Assembly (NCBI GenBank): GCA_029990175.1
Contig: JARKIP010000035.1
Location: forward strand, 20,821,501 to 20,885,500
Length of the DNA: 64,000 bases
Direction: 5' to 3'
Source: Petunia secreta
Taxonomy: Eukaryota; Streptophyta; Magnoliopsida; Solanales; Solanaceae
Numbering within the stretch: the stretch's first letter is position 1; the number at the start of each line of letters is the position of its first letter. The position numbers and the translations under genes are program-made. Below, one piece after another: positions 33,604 through 45,472 of the stretch. The notes under the pieces are model-generated. The model worked only from the letters and a program-made list of their open reading frames with translations. It was not told the origin of the DNA and did no database searches.

Positions 33604-33855
33604 CTCCCTCCGTCCCATTTTAGTTGTCGCTTTAGCAAGTTTCATTTGTCCCAAATTAGTTGTCGCTTTAGCATTTCAAGACATTTTTTACTAATTCTTT
33701 CCAACTATGCCCATATTTAATAAAGGAGTATTTCCTAGAAAAGTCAATCCAGTTTCATTTATTATGGGTAAAATAGTAAAAGACATACCCTATTTATTGA
33801 TTTCTTAATGGGCGAGCATAAATCTAAAGCGACAACTAAAATGGGACGGAGGGAG
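33604..33855. mobile_element. Stowaway-like MITE (252 bp)
   Basis: Terminal inverted repeats of about 32 bp start CTCCCTCCGTCCCATTTTAG and end with the near-exact complement; TA lies on both sides (33602-33603 and 33856-33857). A direct repeat, agttgtcgctttagca, lies near the left end. It is inserted in the Copia interior. Confidence 0.95.
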
Positions 33856-33857
33856 TA

Positions 33858-35393
33858 TCTGTTGAGATAACGTTAAAAGAAAGGTCTCAAGAAGAGTGAA
33901 TTTCCCATGTTTGATGCTTGCGAGATTCATCAAGTCTTCAGGAATATTAATGTGTTTGTGGTGTTCCGAAAACGACCCAGTATTTATTTATTTTTGGGAA
34001 AATCACTGTGTGCATTCTTCCGTTATGTGTTAAAAAATAAAATTACTGCTTGGCAGATAATGCCAAACGATTGTGTCTTTTTGGGTTTTCATGAGATCAC
34101 TCTCTTCTCCATAATATGTACTAGTAGTATTTAACACTTCTTATAAATATTGGAGATTGGTAAGAAAAAATCAATGAGAACACTTTCTCATTCTGGTCCA
34201 ATACGTAGTCTACATCTCGACGCTTATATTGCTTTGTTGGATTAAAGCACTCTTGCTTTTAAGCCATAATTTAATTATATATACATCTGTTGTATTTATT
34301 ATAAAGCACTCATGCATGTGTGTATGTATGTTACTGGTGAACGGTGATCTGAATAATTTCGTATCTGTTACGAAAAATTATATCTAAAGTATAATTAATT
34401 TGTGCAGTTAATTATGTGACATTATGTGCATCTACGTATGTATACTTTTATGATTTATTTAATAGAATACTTTGCATTTTTATTCTGTAATTAACTTCTA
34501 TATTCGTTATAGAATTTCTCCTAATATAGTCTTGAGCTTAAGTAGTTTAAGACCAATGTTCCTTTTAATAATTGATTATGTAAAATTTATCGAATATTAG
34601 AATTTGGATGATGATTGGGAACATAGTGAACTTTCGATTCCGAATCTAATATGAAATAAATGTTAACATAGTTATATTAAACAGTACATAGTTGTCTCCA
34701 TAAGTTTATATTAGTTTATATCAATATGTCAACTGCTACTAGAATATTGTCCCGAGCTTAACAAAAGTGTTAACGGTGACAATAAAATCCAGTATGTCCT
34801 AAAAGAGCCTCTCTAGATATATTTGTGATGTCTCCTGAAAATGGCATTGTATTCCATTATAGCCGGTATATGATGACATTTGTGAGCTAAATTATGAAAT
34901 TGTTCAGTTATTCATATTCCATATAATGTATGGGTAGATGAAAACTCAATTTTATTTTTATTGGGCTTGTGCTGCTTTTATACATAAATATTTTTTCCCA
35001 AATGGAAAACTAGTTCCAAGGGGAAGGACATGTGTCTTTTTATGATACTATTTCAGTCCAAGGTTTATGTGTTCATATGTGAACAAGATAGTGGCACTAT
35101 AACTGAATTTGAATCACATGATGTTTCATGTTTCTTAGCTAATATTTTTCCAAAATAGGGTGAGATAGGTTAAGATTTGTCTCTTCATGAAACTGTGGAC
35201 CAAATTGCTTCCGCTATTAATGCTAGATGGATTCAAGTGGGATTCATATTTGGTGATAATGGATATGTTCCAACTAACACCAGTACGTTGTCAAAAAGAG
35301 AATTCATTTAATATCATTGGTCCTAGTGGGAGTAACTATCAATTGATAAATCAATTTTATCAATCTCAACCTTGACGAATGAGTTGTCTACAT
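33858..35393. other. Copia interior, not recognisable
   Basis: AT-rich. The expected place of gag-protease-integrase, but no diagnostic motif could be read in any frame. The ORF at 33907-34134 is not convincing. Confidence 0.5.
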
Positions 35394-35660
35394 AATCCCC
35401 ATCGCCGATTTGAGATCGAAGGGGAAGCATATATAGTTACTCCACACGATGAATAAGAGCAACGAAAGGTAAATGAGGCTTTTAAATACCCTGCTAAGGA
35501 TAAGTACCTAGAACAATGGAACATGAAATGGAGTTAGTGAAACCAAACTAAGAGTTGGAATTGGTTGATCTACTAATGGGTCATAGCGTCGTTGAGAACA
35601 AAGGGGTTCTAAAAATACGCGAAACACTTAATGTAGTATCGAAAAAATATGAGTGAATCC
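35394..35660 (+). pseudogene. Copia reverse transcriptase N-terminal remnant
   Basis: In broken frames: VNEAFKYPAKDKYLEQW, then ELELVDL, and VENKGVLKI. These match the start of Copia RT (NEAL-x-CP-x-K-x-W-x-EAM, W-x-LVDLP, IGNKWVLKIK). The family-typical NKW is NKG here. Several stops. Confidence 0.75.
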
Positions 35661-35935
35661 TTGAAGTTCAGATTTCAAGAGATCGTTCGAAGAGATTGTT
35701 TTCTCCTTTCAGAAAAATCTTTTATTAAGATTTTTTCTTGAACGATTTAATATGCAATAGTGCAAACCCATTAATACTCCTATTTCTAGAGGTGAAGTTT
35801 CTAGTGGGAGGATGTGTCCTCGTGAATCCACAAGAATATGATATGAAAAGGAATACTGAAAAGCAGTTAAAGGATACTGAGGTATATTAAAAGCACTTGT
35901 GATTATCCTTGTAAAGTAAAGGAAAGGATCTACAA

Positions 35936-36402
35936 CTTCAAAGGCTATATATATTATGATTGAAAAGAAGATTTAGATGAGAGGAAATCTAAATCTATCT
36001 TCTTTGCTAAGCAATAGCGATGTGTATATTGTTTGAGTAGCAAGAAACAAGCATTAGCCTTATTTATAAAGAAGCTAAATTTGTAGCGTTTCTCAGCAAC
36101 TTTGCAAGAAGTTGTTTGGCTCAAACGTCTTTATGATAAATTTGGGTGTGTTGGATAGTGTGTTATTGAATTAATGACAATCAAGTGTGATAGTCAAGTT
36201 TCAATAACTTACACAAAAGTCTCATGTATCATTAGAAGACAAACCATATTGATATAAATATAATTTCCTTAGAGACATAGTTGTACATAGAAAAGTGAAC
36301 ATGAAATACATCTCAACGCATTATACAATAGTAGATCCGATAGTGAAACCCATAGTATTTGGTGCTTATGAATGATATGTGAAGTCATTGGGTTTGCGTT
36401 GA
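35936..36402 (+). pseudogene. Copia RNase H remnant
   Basis: KEDLDERKSKS matches the DWAGDLDERKSTSG motif, followed by SSKKQALAL, a degenerate EAEFVA segment, TIKCDSQ, TNHIDIKYNFLRDIVV and MKYISTHYTIVDPIVKPI, and ending with a YVKSLGLR-like tail. The catalytic Asp of DADW is lost (YD then a stop). Stops at several sites. Confidence 0.85.
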
Positions 36403-37462
36403 TGTCGATGTATTTATATCTTAACTTTTCCCAAGCATGTTCACATAAAACTGCATTATTGGAGTTAATGTAGTTGAAGCCTAAATTGATTGTTTAGTTG
36501 GTTCATATACATAGAAATGTTTTATGTTTAGTACATAAATTTGAAGTATGTCGGACATACAAAAAGATTGGCCTATTCACACAGGCAATAGCTTATATTG
36601 TCTAGGTGACTAATAGGGATGAGACAATTATAAACTTATTATTATCAGAAGTGATAATAATAGAGAGCTTGAAGTTTATAATAAGAATGTCGCTTATTTT
36701 TTTTGGTTAATCATATTAGATTAATTTGATAGTCTGTCTTAATGCCAGATGTGAGTTCTAAAGGATAAAATGTATGAGTAGATATGTGAACTCAAAGTTA
36801 GACATGAGGTGTCTGAACTATCATCTGCACAATATTTAATTTTTTTTGAAAGACATACGCTCCACGAGAAAGGAGTTAATACTGTGATACGTGATTCATA
36901 CCACGTATGCATAAGGTGACCGATGGGCGATACAAGTGTAATCTCTACTTGCTTATCGTGTGAAGCCCTGAAAATTAAAAGTAATTTTCTTTTCTTTGTA
37001 CCCTCACGACTTTGATCAGTTTCTCGAGATTCAATTTGGTGTTTGCTATCTTAGAGTGTTGCCAAGAGATCATGGATGATTCGGTCTGGCGGAACATTTC
37101 TAGAAAATCAAGTTAGATTGAGATTAAGAGATTCTTGAGACGAGGAAGATCATTGAGTATTATCACATTAATTGTGTTCATTGGTGCACCTATTATGTTT
37201 GTCTTTGGGACAAGAACATAATAACATAATGATGAACTCAAATTAATACAAAGAGATCGCGAGAGAGATGTATGTGATAAATGATCTAGGGTGTTGCATA
37301 CTACAATCTACTCCAAGGTTCCGTTAATCGAGATGCTATATATTCCTAACAGACGTATAGCAACTAAGCTCTCAAAGTATGCACTGGTCACACGGTCTAG
37401 TCGTTATGTATGGATGTTACAGATTGAGAATGAGAGTTGACCCACTATGCGTGAGTGGGAGA
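36403..37462. other. Copia 3' untranslated interior
   Basis: No coding signal. It ends in a purine-rich tract before the 3' LTR. Confidence 0.6.
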
Positions 37463-37944
37463 TGTTGGAAATAGGATTCGGGACACCCATGTGGGTCAAC
37501 CCGGATCCATGTCCAAATATATTTGATTATATATTTGTTATATAAATCATAATATAAGAAAAAATTAGCAAAAGACACAACTATTGAGAAACTTATTTTG
37601 AAAAGTTGTGTCTCCTATCAACTGTATAAAAGAAGTCCTAATTATTAGGAACTTCCAACTTTTTTCCTGCGTACTTTTTCCTTCTCAGGAAAAGGAAACA
37701 ACTGAACTCTCCCTCTCTATGTCAAAAGACTTTCTTCTTCTATTATGGTGAAGAAGAAGATTCCAACGAAGAACGGAAGCGCTCTTCTACGAATTGGAAC
37801 CACTTCTGTAACAAGGTACGATATAGATTGTGAACTTTTCTTTACAGTTCTTGTTTCTACATGTGATTGTATTGTAGACTAGTGAAACAAATATGGTTAG
37901 ACCCTGTGCAAATTGTATGTTCTTGGATTATGTGAAATCCTTTA
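37463..37944 (+). repeat. 3' LTR of the Copia element
   Basis: 482 bp, ends ATCCTTTA followed by the GCAAG duplication. Confidence 0.93.
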
Positions 37945-37949
37945 GCAAG

Positions 37950-39501
37950 TACTGAACAAATGATAATAAACTATTGGCTGATCTCAAAGTTACCCGTATA
38001 TCTTTCCAATGTACAACTTTGGCATGGCATAATTATATAAAAAAACAAAGTTAATCCAAAATCTAAACTAATATGCAATGCATTTATGAAGGGTTAAAAG
38101 GCCAATCAACATTTTACGAAGATTTTCGTGCTTCTAGGTTGTATGTCTCATAATAAAAATTCTTGTTCTCAATATTGGTATCTCACTTAAAAATACAACT
38201 TATAGTTGTGCCTATGAGATAAAAACTGTAGCAAATACAAACCAACTTCACTGATGGATGAACTATGAACACGACCTACTTGTTATAAATTAATTCTCAT
38301 GCCATGAACTCAACTTTATTGGAAAACTGTTTTCTCATAAAAATTAAAAAATAATAATTTATTTACACCTGGATCGGCATCATATTCTTGAAAACTAACT
38401 CATGCAAGAAATTCATCAGTATCACAGAGTTTTGTGGCAAAAAAAGCTATCATGGTAGTTTTCTTATGTCGCGCAAGATTAATCGTATTTCTTCAACTGG
38501 TACATCCAAGAAGAGGAGGAACAAGTACAGTATTTGCAGAAAAAATGGCCACAAGTAAACTACTTACCCACATGCTACCACATAGAATAGGCAGACAGTT
38601 ATTGTTTGTGCAGTTTGGTTGAAAATTGGAACCAGAATTTTTTTCCCTTATAATTTCATATATTTATTATTTGAGGATTATTTTCAGATCGTGTTCCTCA
38701 ATTTAATTTACTTTGTGTTGGCCAATTTGATTTATTTTGTGTTGCTCAATTTGATTTATTTTGTGTTGCCCAATTGGTTAATTTTTAGATAGATACATCA
38801 CAGTTTGAATTTCAGTTAAGAAATTAACTAAACTGTCCGTTTGTCCAGCTAATTTTCCCATATGGACTGCCTAGTTAATAAAGCTGATTACCTAGTCTAC
38901 GTTTTTATCATTTCCATCAACCAGAAGTTGTTAATCGACTGCTGTCATAATTGCTTCAGAGAACCGCGTGCTCTGCATTTACCAAGCAAACAATCATTTT
39001 CGTTGGCAATTTCAGGACACAACCCTTCCAGTAATCGATAATTAGAAGGCCAAACGACGTGCTTTCACCCCAAACGATCACCTGTTTTGTTGCTACAAAT
39101 AACAGCCTTCATCCTCAAAGATCTCTATATCCAAACTTAAAAGTAATATGTAGAAATACCAAATATCAAAAATGTCAAGAAGGATCAACGAAAGGTCTCA
39201 TTATGGCAAACCCTCTCCAGATACTCTCCTTCTTTGTGCTGATCTCGCCCGTCTCATTCAAGCCGTGAACAATGACAAGTCAGACAGAAGATGACCATAA
39301 GGAGGATTGCACGTATGCTAAGGGCACTCCTCCGTGCCGCTAAGATGAATGTAGAAGACTTCATCAGCCTTCCGAATTCTCCTCCAAGAGGCCTTGTCTA
39401 GTTTTTTTTTTTGTTGCTTTTTTTGTTTAATGTTGTAATGAGGGGCTTCTAGTTATGGAAGCTCCTCTAAATATTATGAATGAAAAAAGCATTCCTCTAA
39501 T
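37950..39501. other. Low-coding stretch with a short tandem repeat
   Basis: Three copies of a roughly 30-bp unit (caatttgatttattttgtgttg) at 38697-38782. Near 39169-39292 an ORF starting MSRRINERSHYGKPSPDTLL, 40 codons, is open but unrecognised. A T-rich block and AT-rich 3'-like end follow at 39400-39480. No confident gene. Confidence 0.45.
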
Positions 39502-39506
39502 CTTCT

Positions 39507-39990
39507 TGTTTATGCCTAAATTTATACATCTAGGTTAAACAATTAATTATGAATGAGGTCACAAGCAATACGGTAAATTACGATGGAAAAATAATAAATA
39601 CGATGAAAATAAGACAAGTAAATAAACAAGAAATAATGGAGATAAATTGATATAAATCTTATTCCTTGAGAGCAGGCGAAGTTGTTGGCGTATCTAGTGT
39701 TCTGTACTCTCGTGGGGAATCGATCCCTTGTCTCTTGTCTGTAGGATGTTATCCTGTGGACTTTACCAGTTGCGCTAGATAGCGGTGGTATACTAAACCT
39801 TAACTAGGAGACTGCAAAACCCTAAGGAACGGGATGAGTTCCCTGCGCCCTGTGGCCAAACCGCCTAAACGGTTGTTGGCTCGAGGAGCGGACGTATATC
39901 CTTAATGCCCGGTGACTTGTAAGATAAGTCTAGTCTCGCTAGCTGGACTTGTACCCCCGTAGCAATAGGTGGCGATTTTTTTTCCCCCCA
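39507..39990 (-). repeat. 3' LTR of the minus-strand Tat element
   Basis: 484 bp matching 45473-45955 throughout with many substitutions, so it is an older insertion than the Copia element. Confidence 0.9.
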
Positions 39991-40250
39991 CTTGCTAAGT
40001 GCTGACGCAAGCAGTCAGGAAGTGAAAGCGGCGTGATGTGAAAAGATATGTCACTGACTCCCGGAGACTAGTATTCTCTTTGACCAAGAATGATATTGAA
40101 CTCTTCGAGAAATTCGCGTGCTTCGTTCTGATCTGCTGACACCGATTTCGCGCACCGTTTTAGGAATTTCCATTAACTGCTCCAAATCGTTTCATATCTT
40201 TAGCCATAATGACGCGTTACCGTTTCATGCCTCATCCTTATCCCTTTGTG

Positions 40251-40260
40251 CCTATAAATA
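40251..40260 (+). promoter_or_regulatory. TATA box of the counter-oriented ORF
   Basis: cctataaata, about 110 bp before the ATG at 40361, followed by an A/C/T-rich leader. Orientation and spacing mirror the antisense gene of the other Tat element. Confidence 0.5.
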
Positions 40261-40360
40261 GTTACTTCATGATGGTGGGAAACTCACAACTCTTCTTCAG
40301 AAAACAATCTAATTCTTCAACAATATCTCATGATAGCAAGAAACTGTTTTCTCCTTAAAA

Positions 40361-40861
40361 ATGTTCACCTTTGATCCTAGTTTGATATTCCTAGAAAACC
40401 TTCTTTGTCTCGAATGGATGTTACATGAAGGAGAAAAGTCATCTACAGTAATCTTCTCTTTTCTCATCATCTGTGAGGGATTGAACGAAATCCTTCGAGT
40501 CACGAAGTTTGATCGAAATTATAATGATGTCTTTCAAGATGTCTTCATTATTACATGTGCACTGATTATGATGTGCTCATCTTCTAACACATCAGTTGCT
40601 GTAATATTCTTCTTGTCATGTGGGGTCAGGACGCTTAGCCCTTTCAGCTTCCGTGTGGCTTCTTTGCTAGGATACCTTGTGTGTCCAAGCTGTTCCTTCA
40701 ATGGTACTAGGCTGAGGATCCATTGCTTAGCTTCGTCCCACGACATGCAAGAGGAAATAGCTTCACCACAACGGGCAATTCTGGTGCCACTGAACTTCGG
40801 AATATTTCGTAGTTCATGGTTTGCACCTTGGTTATCTGCTTCAGCTCTACCGCTATTGTAA
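40361..40861 (+). CDS. Counter-oriented ORF in the minus-strand Tat element
   Basis: A 166-codon ORF antisense to the element, between the second RNase H and the 3' LTR, the place where Tat elements carry antisense extra ORFs. The protein is hydrophobic in the middle (residues 30-90) with no recognised motif. I see no clear similarity to the antisense protein at 12834-15607. It may be the remains of a first exon, or chance. Confidence 0.4.
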   Translation: MFTFDPSLIFLENLLCLEWMLHEGEKSSTVIFSFLIICEGLNEILRVTKFDRNYNDVFQDVFIITCALIMMCSSSNTSVAVIFFLSCGVRTLSPFSFRVASLLGYLVCPSCSFNGTRLRIHCLASSHDMQEEIASPQRAILVPLNFGIFRSSWFAPWLSASALPLL

Positions 40862-42055
40862 CGCTCTATCGGTCGTTGACTGTAGGATACCCGAGAGAAG
40901 AGGCTCCCTTGTGGTAGGTTCCCAGCTCAAGCCTTCCTGCCCTCAGCAAACTCTTGTTTGTGCTTGAAGATCTGTAGGGCTGTGCCCTCCAGTTTCGCCA
41001 GTTGAGGTTGAAGTGGATGGTCGAGCTTTGCTGCTGATCTTTTAGTTTCTCTTCGAGTTCAGCGGACGAGATGGGGGAAGGTCAGGCCTATACTCAGGTG
41101 ATTCCGAGATCCCTTGCTTTGATCAAGTAGATAGGCTTTGGTTGCACGAACAACTGCACACCTTGAAAGAAAGCTCGGGCCGACATATATTGGGTAATTA
41201 AAAGAAAAGAAGAACTCCAGATTGTTTATGGTGTATAGCTACCATCCAGATAAAGCATTTACTAGCCATGTTAATCATGAGGAGCTCTTTGTTTTTAGTC
41301 TTTTCTTTACTTTTTTTTTAATCTACAATTGTTATAAATAAATGTTGTAATCAGGAAGAACTAAATGTATATTATGAGCCTATGGGATTTTTGTTATTAA
41401 TCAAGCGAATGTTCACCAATATTTCATACGTAGTTTTGTTATTACGCATTTCGTAATGTGTAACAAAGCAGTATATTTGTGCACCTATATATTAGATGGC
41501 TTCCGATCGTCCTGATTGTTGTTGTTTAAGAACGTGTGTCAGTATGTCTACCTTGAGAAATTTCGTCCATTGTGCACCGATAGACGGCAGCTAGGTTGCA
41601 TCCATAGTATATGATTGTTTGTGCCCACAATGAAACGACTTTAGCCTGTGTGGAAACAGTCATTTTGCATTTAGAGACAAAACATCTTCGCTTAGTACTC
41701 AAGTATTTAAGACTTTCTGACACTACCCAGACAGGCGTCCCCATCGGCGTGTAGGTGCAATGATTGATTTAACGAGATCAGTGCTCGATTAATGCCTGAG
41801 CGAATAGTGTACTCTATTTTTTGTAGAAAAAAGTGAGTGTATTACTTCAAGTTAGGTCTGGCCGGGGCTGTGAATAGATGAATCATAGATGGATCTAAAT
41901 AAATGAGTAAAACTGACTAAGTAAGATAGTAATGTTATTGATAGAAGAGTTTTGGGGCCTGTGATGCTGTGGGCGAAAACCAGTAACATGTTTGATACAT
42001 ATCATAACCAAAAGGAAGTAAAAACAAAGTAAATGCTTTCTTAAGCAAAGGTACT
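40862..42055. other. Spacer of the minus-strand Tat element
   Basis: No gene recognised on either strand. It may include further exons of the counter-oriented ORF but no frame convinces. Confidence 0.45.
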
Positions 42056-42616
42056 TCATGTTTGATCCTTGAAAGATTCGGGGTCATTCAGTTGGGCCTC
42101 CCTGTTTAAGGGTACTGAGCCTTGATCGTCATCCCCGGGGTTGTTGACGACTCTGTGGTAGAGATGCTCACCGATCAAGTAATAATGAACCGCCTGTTTC
42201 CACAAGTAAATGCTTTCTGTATTATCTTTGAGAAGATCTCCTTTGCTCAGATAGTTGACCAGCACATCACGCTGCCCTGCAAAGGATCCTATATCTTGAA
42301 GTTCAAGGTTCATCAGGTCTGCGGGGGTTAGCTCAACTAACATCTGCCAATCGTCTGGGTCTTCGGATGCTTTGGCTTCTCCTGAGATTTCTTCTTGGTG
42401 GATGAATTCCCACACATGAAATATTTTCAAGATTGCCCTAATTTTCCTCCTTCGATCCGGCTTATGGACCTCCTCAGCTACTAAGATTTCCCTTTGTTGA
42501 CTAACCATAAACTGAGATTTATTGTACAAGCTAATCTCGCTGGCCCCCAGTGTGTAGGCTAAGTCAAGAGCTTGAATTATGGCTTCACACTCTACTTTGT
42601 GGTTATCAGCTTTCAC
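42056..42616 (-). pseudogene. Second (archaeal-type) RNase H, minus-strand Tat element
   Basis: VECEAIIQALDLAYTLGASE and LYNKSQFMVSQQ correspond to the NEAEYEA...GL-x-LA and SDSQLVVNQ motifs of Tat archaeal-type RNase H. The second catalytic Asp is replaced by Asn (YNKSQ). The remainder resembles the linker to integrase (VLVNYLSKGDLLKD, HYYLIGEHLYHR), but the zinc and catalytic integrase domains are absent. Confidence 0.78.
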
Positions 42617-42681
42617 GGCCTGGTGGTAGACTATCCCAGATGGTATTCTGATCTAGAGATCGATCATCTCCCCGTTGGAAT

Positions 42682-43095
42682 TCATTCCCGTATGAATTTT
42701 CCAACGGCCGTACTTAATTGTTGCTTCATTCTTGAGTGATGCTTCAGCCTCCCATTCCAATTCTCTGCAAAATCAGAGGTAAAACCTTCGACTGCCTGCA
42801 TCTTGATCTCCATATGGAGTTGGTAGATGATGTCGTACTCTTTCAACTCGTCAGCCCACTTTTCCATGTCTTTCGTCAAACCGGGCTTAGTTAGAATGAC
42901 TTGCACTAATGTCGAAGAGACTAAACTGGCAGAGTGTTCTTGAAAGTACGAACGCAACTTTCGTGTGGCCATTACCACGGCTGCTATGAGCCGGAGCTGT
43001 AGGGAAATAATTTGTCTATGCGTTGCAGCATCTTGCTTGCATACATTACGGGAATTTGCTGCACATTCTTTTCTCGAACAAGGACTGCATTTCAA
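42682..43095 (-). pseudogene. RNase H (Ty3-type) C-terminal part, minus-strand Tat element
   Basis: Contains VVMATRKLRSYFQEHS, KWADELKEYDIIYQ and a tether continuing FTSDFAEN, as in Tat pol. It follows the protease after a gap in which RT should lie. Confidence 0.8.
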
Positions 43096-43364
43096 GCTAT
43101 CTCAGATATTGAAACATATAACAATAGGTGTTAACCTGTCTCTGGCTCGGTTATGATTGGAATCTACAGGAGTTGGATGTTCGTCTGAGCCATCTTTAAA
43201 TAACATTGTATCAGCCAGAGGGGTCCTCCTTGCTTCCATAGTACCTCAGAGAGACGACACACCAATTAATTCGCTCTTGGGGCTAGTTGATCCATTAGCA
43301 CAAATCGATCCCACAACTTGTTGAGTTCCTCCCTAACCTCTCGCACTAATGCTTCAATAATTTT

Positions 43365-43817
43365 TTACTCGGAAGATGTAATCCCGTCTGGAGTAAGGCG
43401 AAATTCCTCGGGGAGAAGCCGCTCACCTTGTAGGTCGGCGACCGCATGCATGGTCGGGTACTTGATGAACTGATGATGTGTTGAGTGCATTCCCCTGACG
43501 TCGTGTATCCATGGTCGTCCAAGGATTACGTCGTACGAGAGATTGTAATTTATCATCTTGAAAGTTGTTGTGCTCGTAACGCCTGGTATATGGACCGGTA
43601 GAGCTAGTTCCCCAGCGGATTCTTCTCGGATTGCGTTGAAACCCATTATGTTTCGAGTGCTCGAGGATATTTGAGGACAATGGCTGAACTTGTATAACAT
43701 CTGCCCCCGGGTAATATTAGTACTGTTCCCCGAGTCGATAAGAGCCCGCTGGACATGTACACCAGATACTTTCACAGGTACAACGAAGTTTCCTTGGCGG
43801 TCTACTTGCTCCTCCAC
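43365..43817 (-). pseudogene. Retropepsin-like protease, minus-strand Tat element
   Basis: VQRALIDSGNSTNI is the active-site region (family usually DxGSS), followed by MINYNLSYDVILGRPWIHD and SVHQ/HQFIKYPT-type motifs. Open for 150 codons. The frame continues a little downstream through a stop at about 43362 into sequence resembling the start of the pre-RT linker, then RT is missing. Confidence 0.85.
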
Positions 43818-43877
43818 GTCGAATACGATGGATTCAAATGTCCTCCTTGTTATTGTAGTCCACCGGGTCCTGTCCTG

Positions 43878-44273
43878 TCATCCATCCACAAAGATTGCGT
43901 TGATAGTCTTCAGGTTATCAGACTCTTGGCCTTTAAATCGGCGAGGCTCTGCTTCTAGCAGCTCCTTGAGATGGCCTTCATTTAGTAAGTGTTCAATCTC
44001 GATCATCAAGGCGCAATAATCGGTCGTTGTATGACCCCCACTGCAATGAAAGTCGCAATAGGGCGTTATATTTCGCCCTGTAGATCCCTTCATGTTAGGT
44101 GGCCATCGGACCCTGGGGCCTAGTTTACAAAGGTGATTAGTGACTAGGTCCACAGCATTGACGCGAAGACCAAACTCCCTAAAATTCTGAGGCTCAGTTA
44201 GTTTCTCTTGGGACCCAGACGCTCGAGAATTCTGCCGCCCGGTGCCCGCTTGATTCGCAACCTTTGGTTTCAT
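43878..44273 (-). pseudogene. gag C-terminal Cys/His region, minus-strand Tat element
   Basis: VRWPPNMKG then YCDFHCSGGHTTTDYCAL (Tat-type Cys/His motif), IEHLLNEGHLKELL and a short acidic tail leading to the protease. Confidence 0.85.
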
Positions 44274-44399
44274 CCTTCTACCATCCCTATTACCTTCTAG
44301 GGACGGGCTTCCTAGTTTATTCCTTCACTCGTCCTCGGGATTATGAAAGTGGTCTGGTTCCAAACAAAGTTTCTCAGTATACCTCTGATGTAGCGCATT

Positions 44400-44972
44400 T
44401 CATGTGGATTCTGGGTGTTGGGTTAAACTCCACTGCAAATCTTGGGTAGCTAAAGATCCCTTTGAATTTAGGCTTTTGCCGAAGGCTACCACTGTGATAT
44501 TATAAGGGACTGGAGGGAACTCTATGCGTTCCTTCTGAAATTTATCGAGGCAGTCCTTCAGTTGTTCGTTGTCACGTTGTCGTATCTCAAAAATGTCTTC
44601 CATGCGCTTCTTGCGCTTGCGGGCACCAGAATGCGCTTTCTTTAACAGGTCTTTCATCTGAGTGAATGATTCAATGGATCCCATCAGTAGCTGGGTACAC
44701 CAAGCAAGGGCTCCTTTGGTCAAGGTTGATCCAAATCTCTTCACCAGAGCAAACTGGATTTCTTCTTCAGTAATCTCGTTACTCTTCACAGCTGTATAGT
44801 AAGCAGCGATGTGCTCGTCTGAATCGGTCGTTCCATCATACTTCAAGTTATCCGGCAAACAGAAGTGCTTTGGTATGCAAAGTGGTTCTGCATTTTCTTT
44901 GCAAGCATGTGTGTAGAATTTCTGCTCATCTACCGTGTGGTGGAGCACCCGGTACATTACCGATTCGGTCAT
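44400..44972 (-). pseudogene. gag core, minus-strand Tat element
   Basis: Retrotransposon gag core: LPDNLKYDGTTDSDEHIAAY, ALAWCTQLLMGSIESFTQMK, ARKRKKRMEDIFEIRQRDNE and LDKFQKERIEFPPVP. It is homologous to the gag core of the element at 5263-16890 but clearly a different subfamily. Confidence 0.88.
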
Positions 44973-45232
44973 GGATGGCCTTCATCTCCTTTATGAGATC
45001 ATGAACGGTTCCCTTAAGGACTTGATTGTTGATTGTCCTCCAGGAGCGGCATCCATATTGAGCCTACAATTGGGAACTGATGCTGGCAGGTTGTCCGTGG
45101 GCAACGGTCTTCAAAGGAATAACGGCCTCTAAGACGAGCCAGCGAACATTGCTCCCAATCTCTGGGATATCCCTTCAGCTACGCTATTTGAGTTCCGTTC
45201 GAACGCAGTTCTAAGGATGTCAAAGAGATAGC

Positions 45233-45426
45233 CTCTGAACTCAGAATTACCTTTTTCGCAGTTGATCGCCTTCACTATCGCTAGCAATAAAGGTAGGCTC
45301 ATGAGAAGAATCCTTTGGGTGCTCGATGGGATCCTTCTGTTGTATGCTTGGATCGTTGAGATCCTTCACAGACTCGTCTGCTTTGTCTGTGGTGCTCTTC
45401 GGAATTTTGCTACCGTCGTCCGGCAT
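45233..45426 (-). pseudogene. gag N-terminus, minus-strand Tat element
   Basis: The ATG at 45426-45424 is about 25 bases after the primer site and opens a polar stretch (MPDDGSKIPKSTTDKADES) ending in a TAA near 45237. The link to the gag core at 44972 is broken. Confidence 0.6.
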
Positions 45427-45472
45427 GATTGCGCCTTTTCCAGTTGCTTGGGCCCCATGATGTGCGCCAAAC

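Larger units (their letters stand above)
32750..37944 (+). mobile_element. Ty1/Copia retrotransposon with decayed interior (5.2 kb)
   Basis: LTRs 32750-33229 and 37463-37944 begin TGTTGGAAATAGG, with GCAAG on both sides (32745-32749 and 37945-37949). A primer site tggtatcaggagcc follows the 5' LTR, and a purine-rich tgagtgggaga precedes the 3' LTR. RT and RNase H remnants occupy about 35394-36402. gag, protease and integrase are not recognisable. A Stowaway MITE is inserted at 33604. The LTRs are very similar while the interior is riddled with stops. Confidence 0.92.

Noticed and set aside
38434..38622. 62-codon ORF starting MAKKAIMVVFLCRARLIVFL
   Set aside because: Isolated short ORF with no recognised motif, no promoter and no neighbours in frame.
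40361..40861. Independent cellular gene
   Set aside because: It lies wholly inside a Tat element at the known place for antisense extra ORFs, and has no recognised domain.
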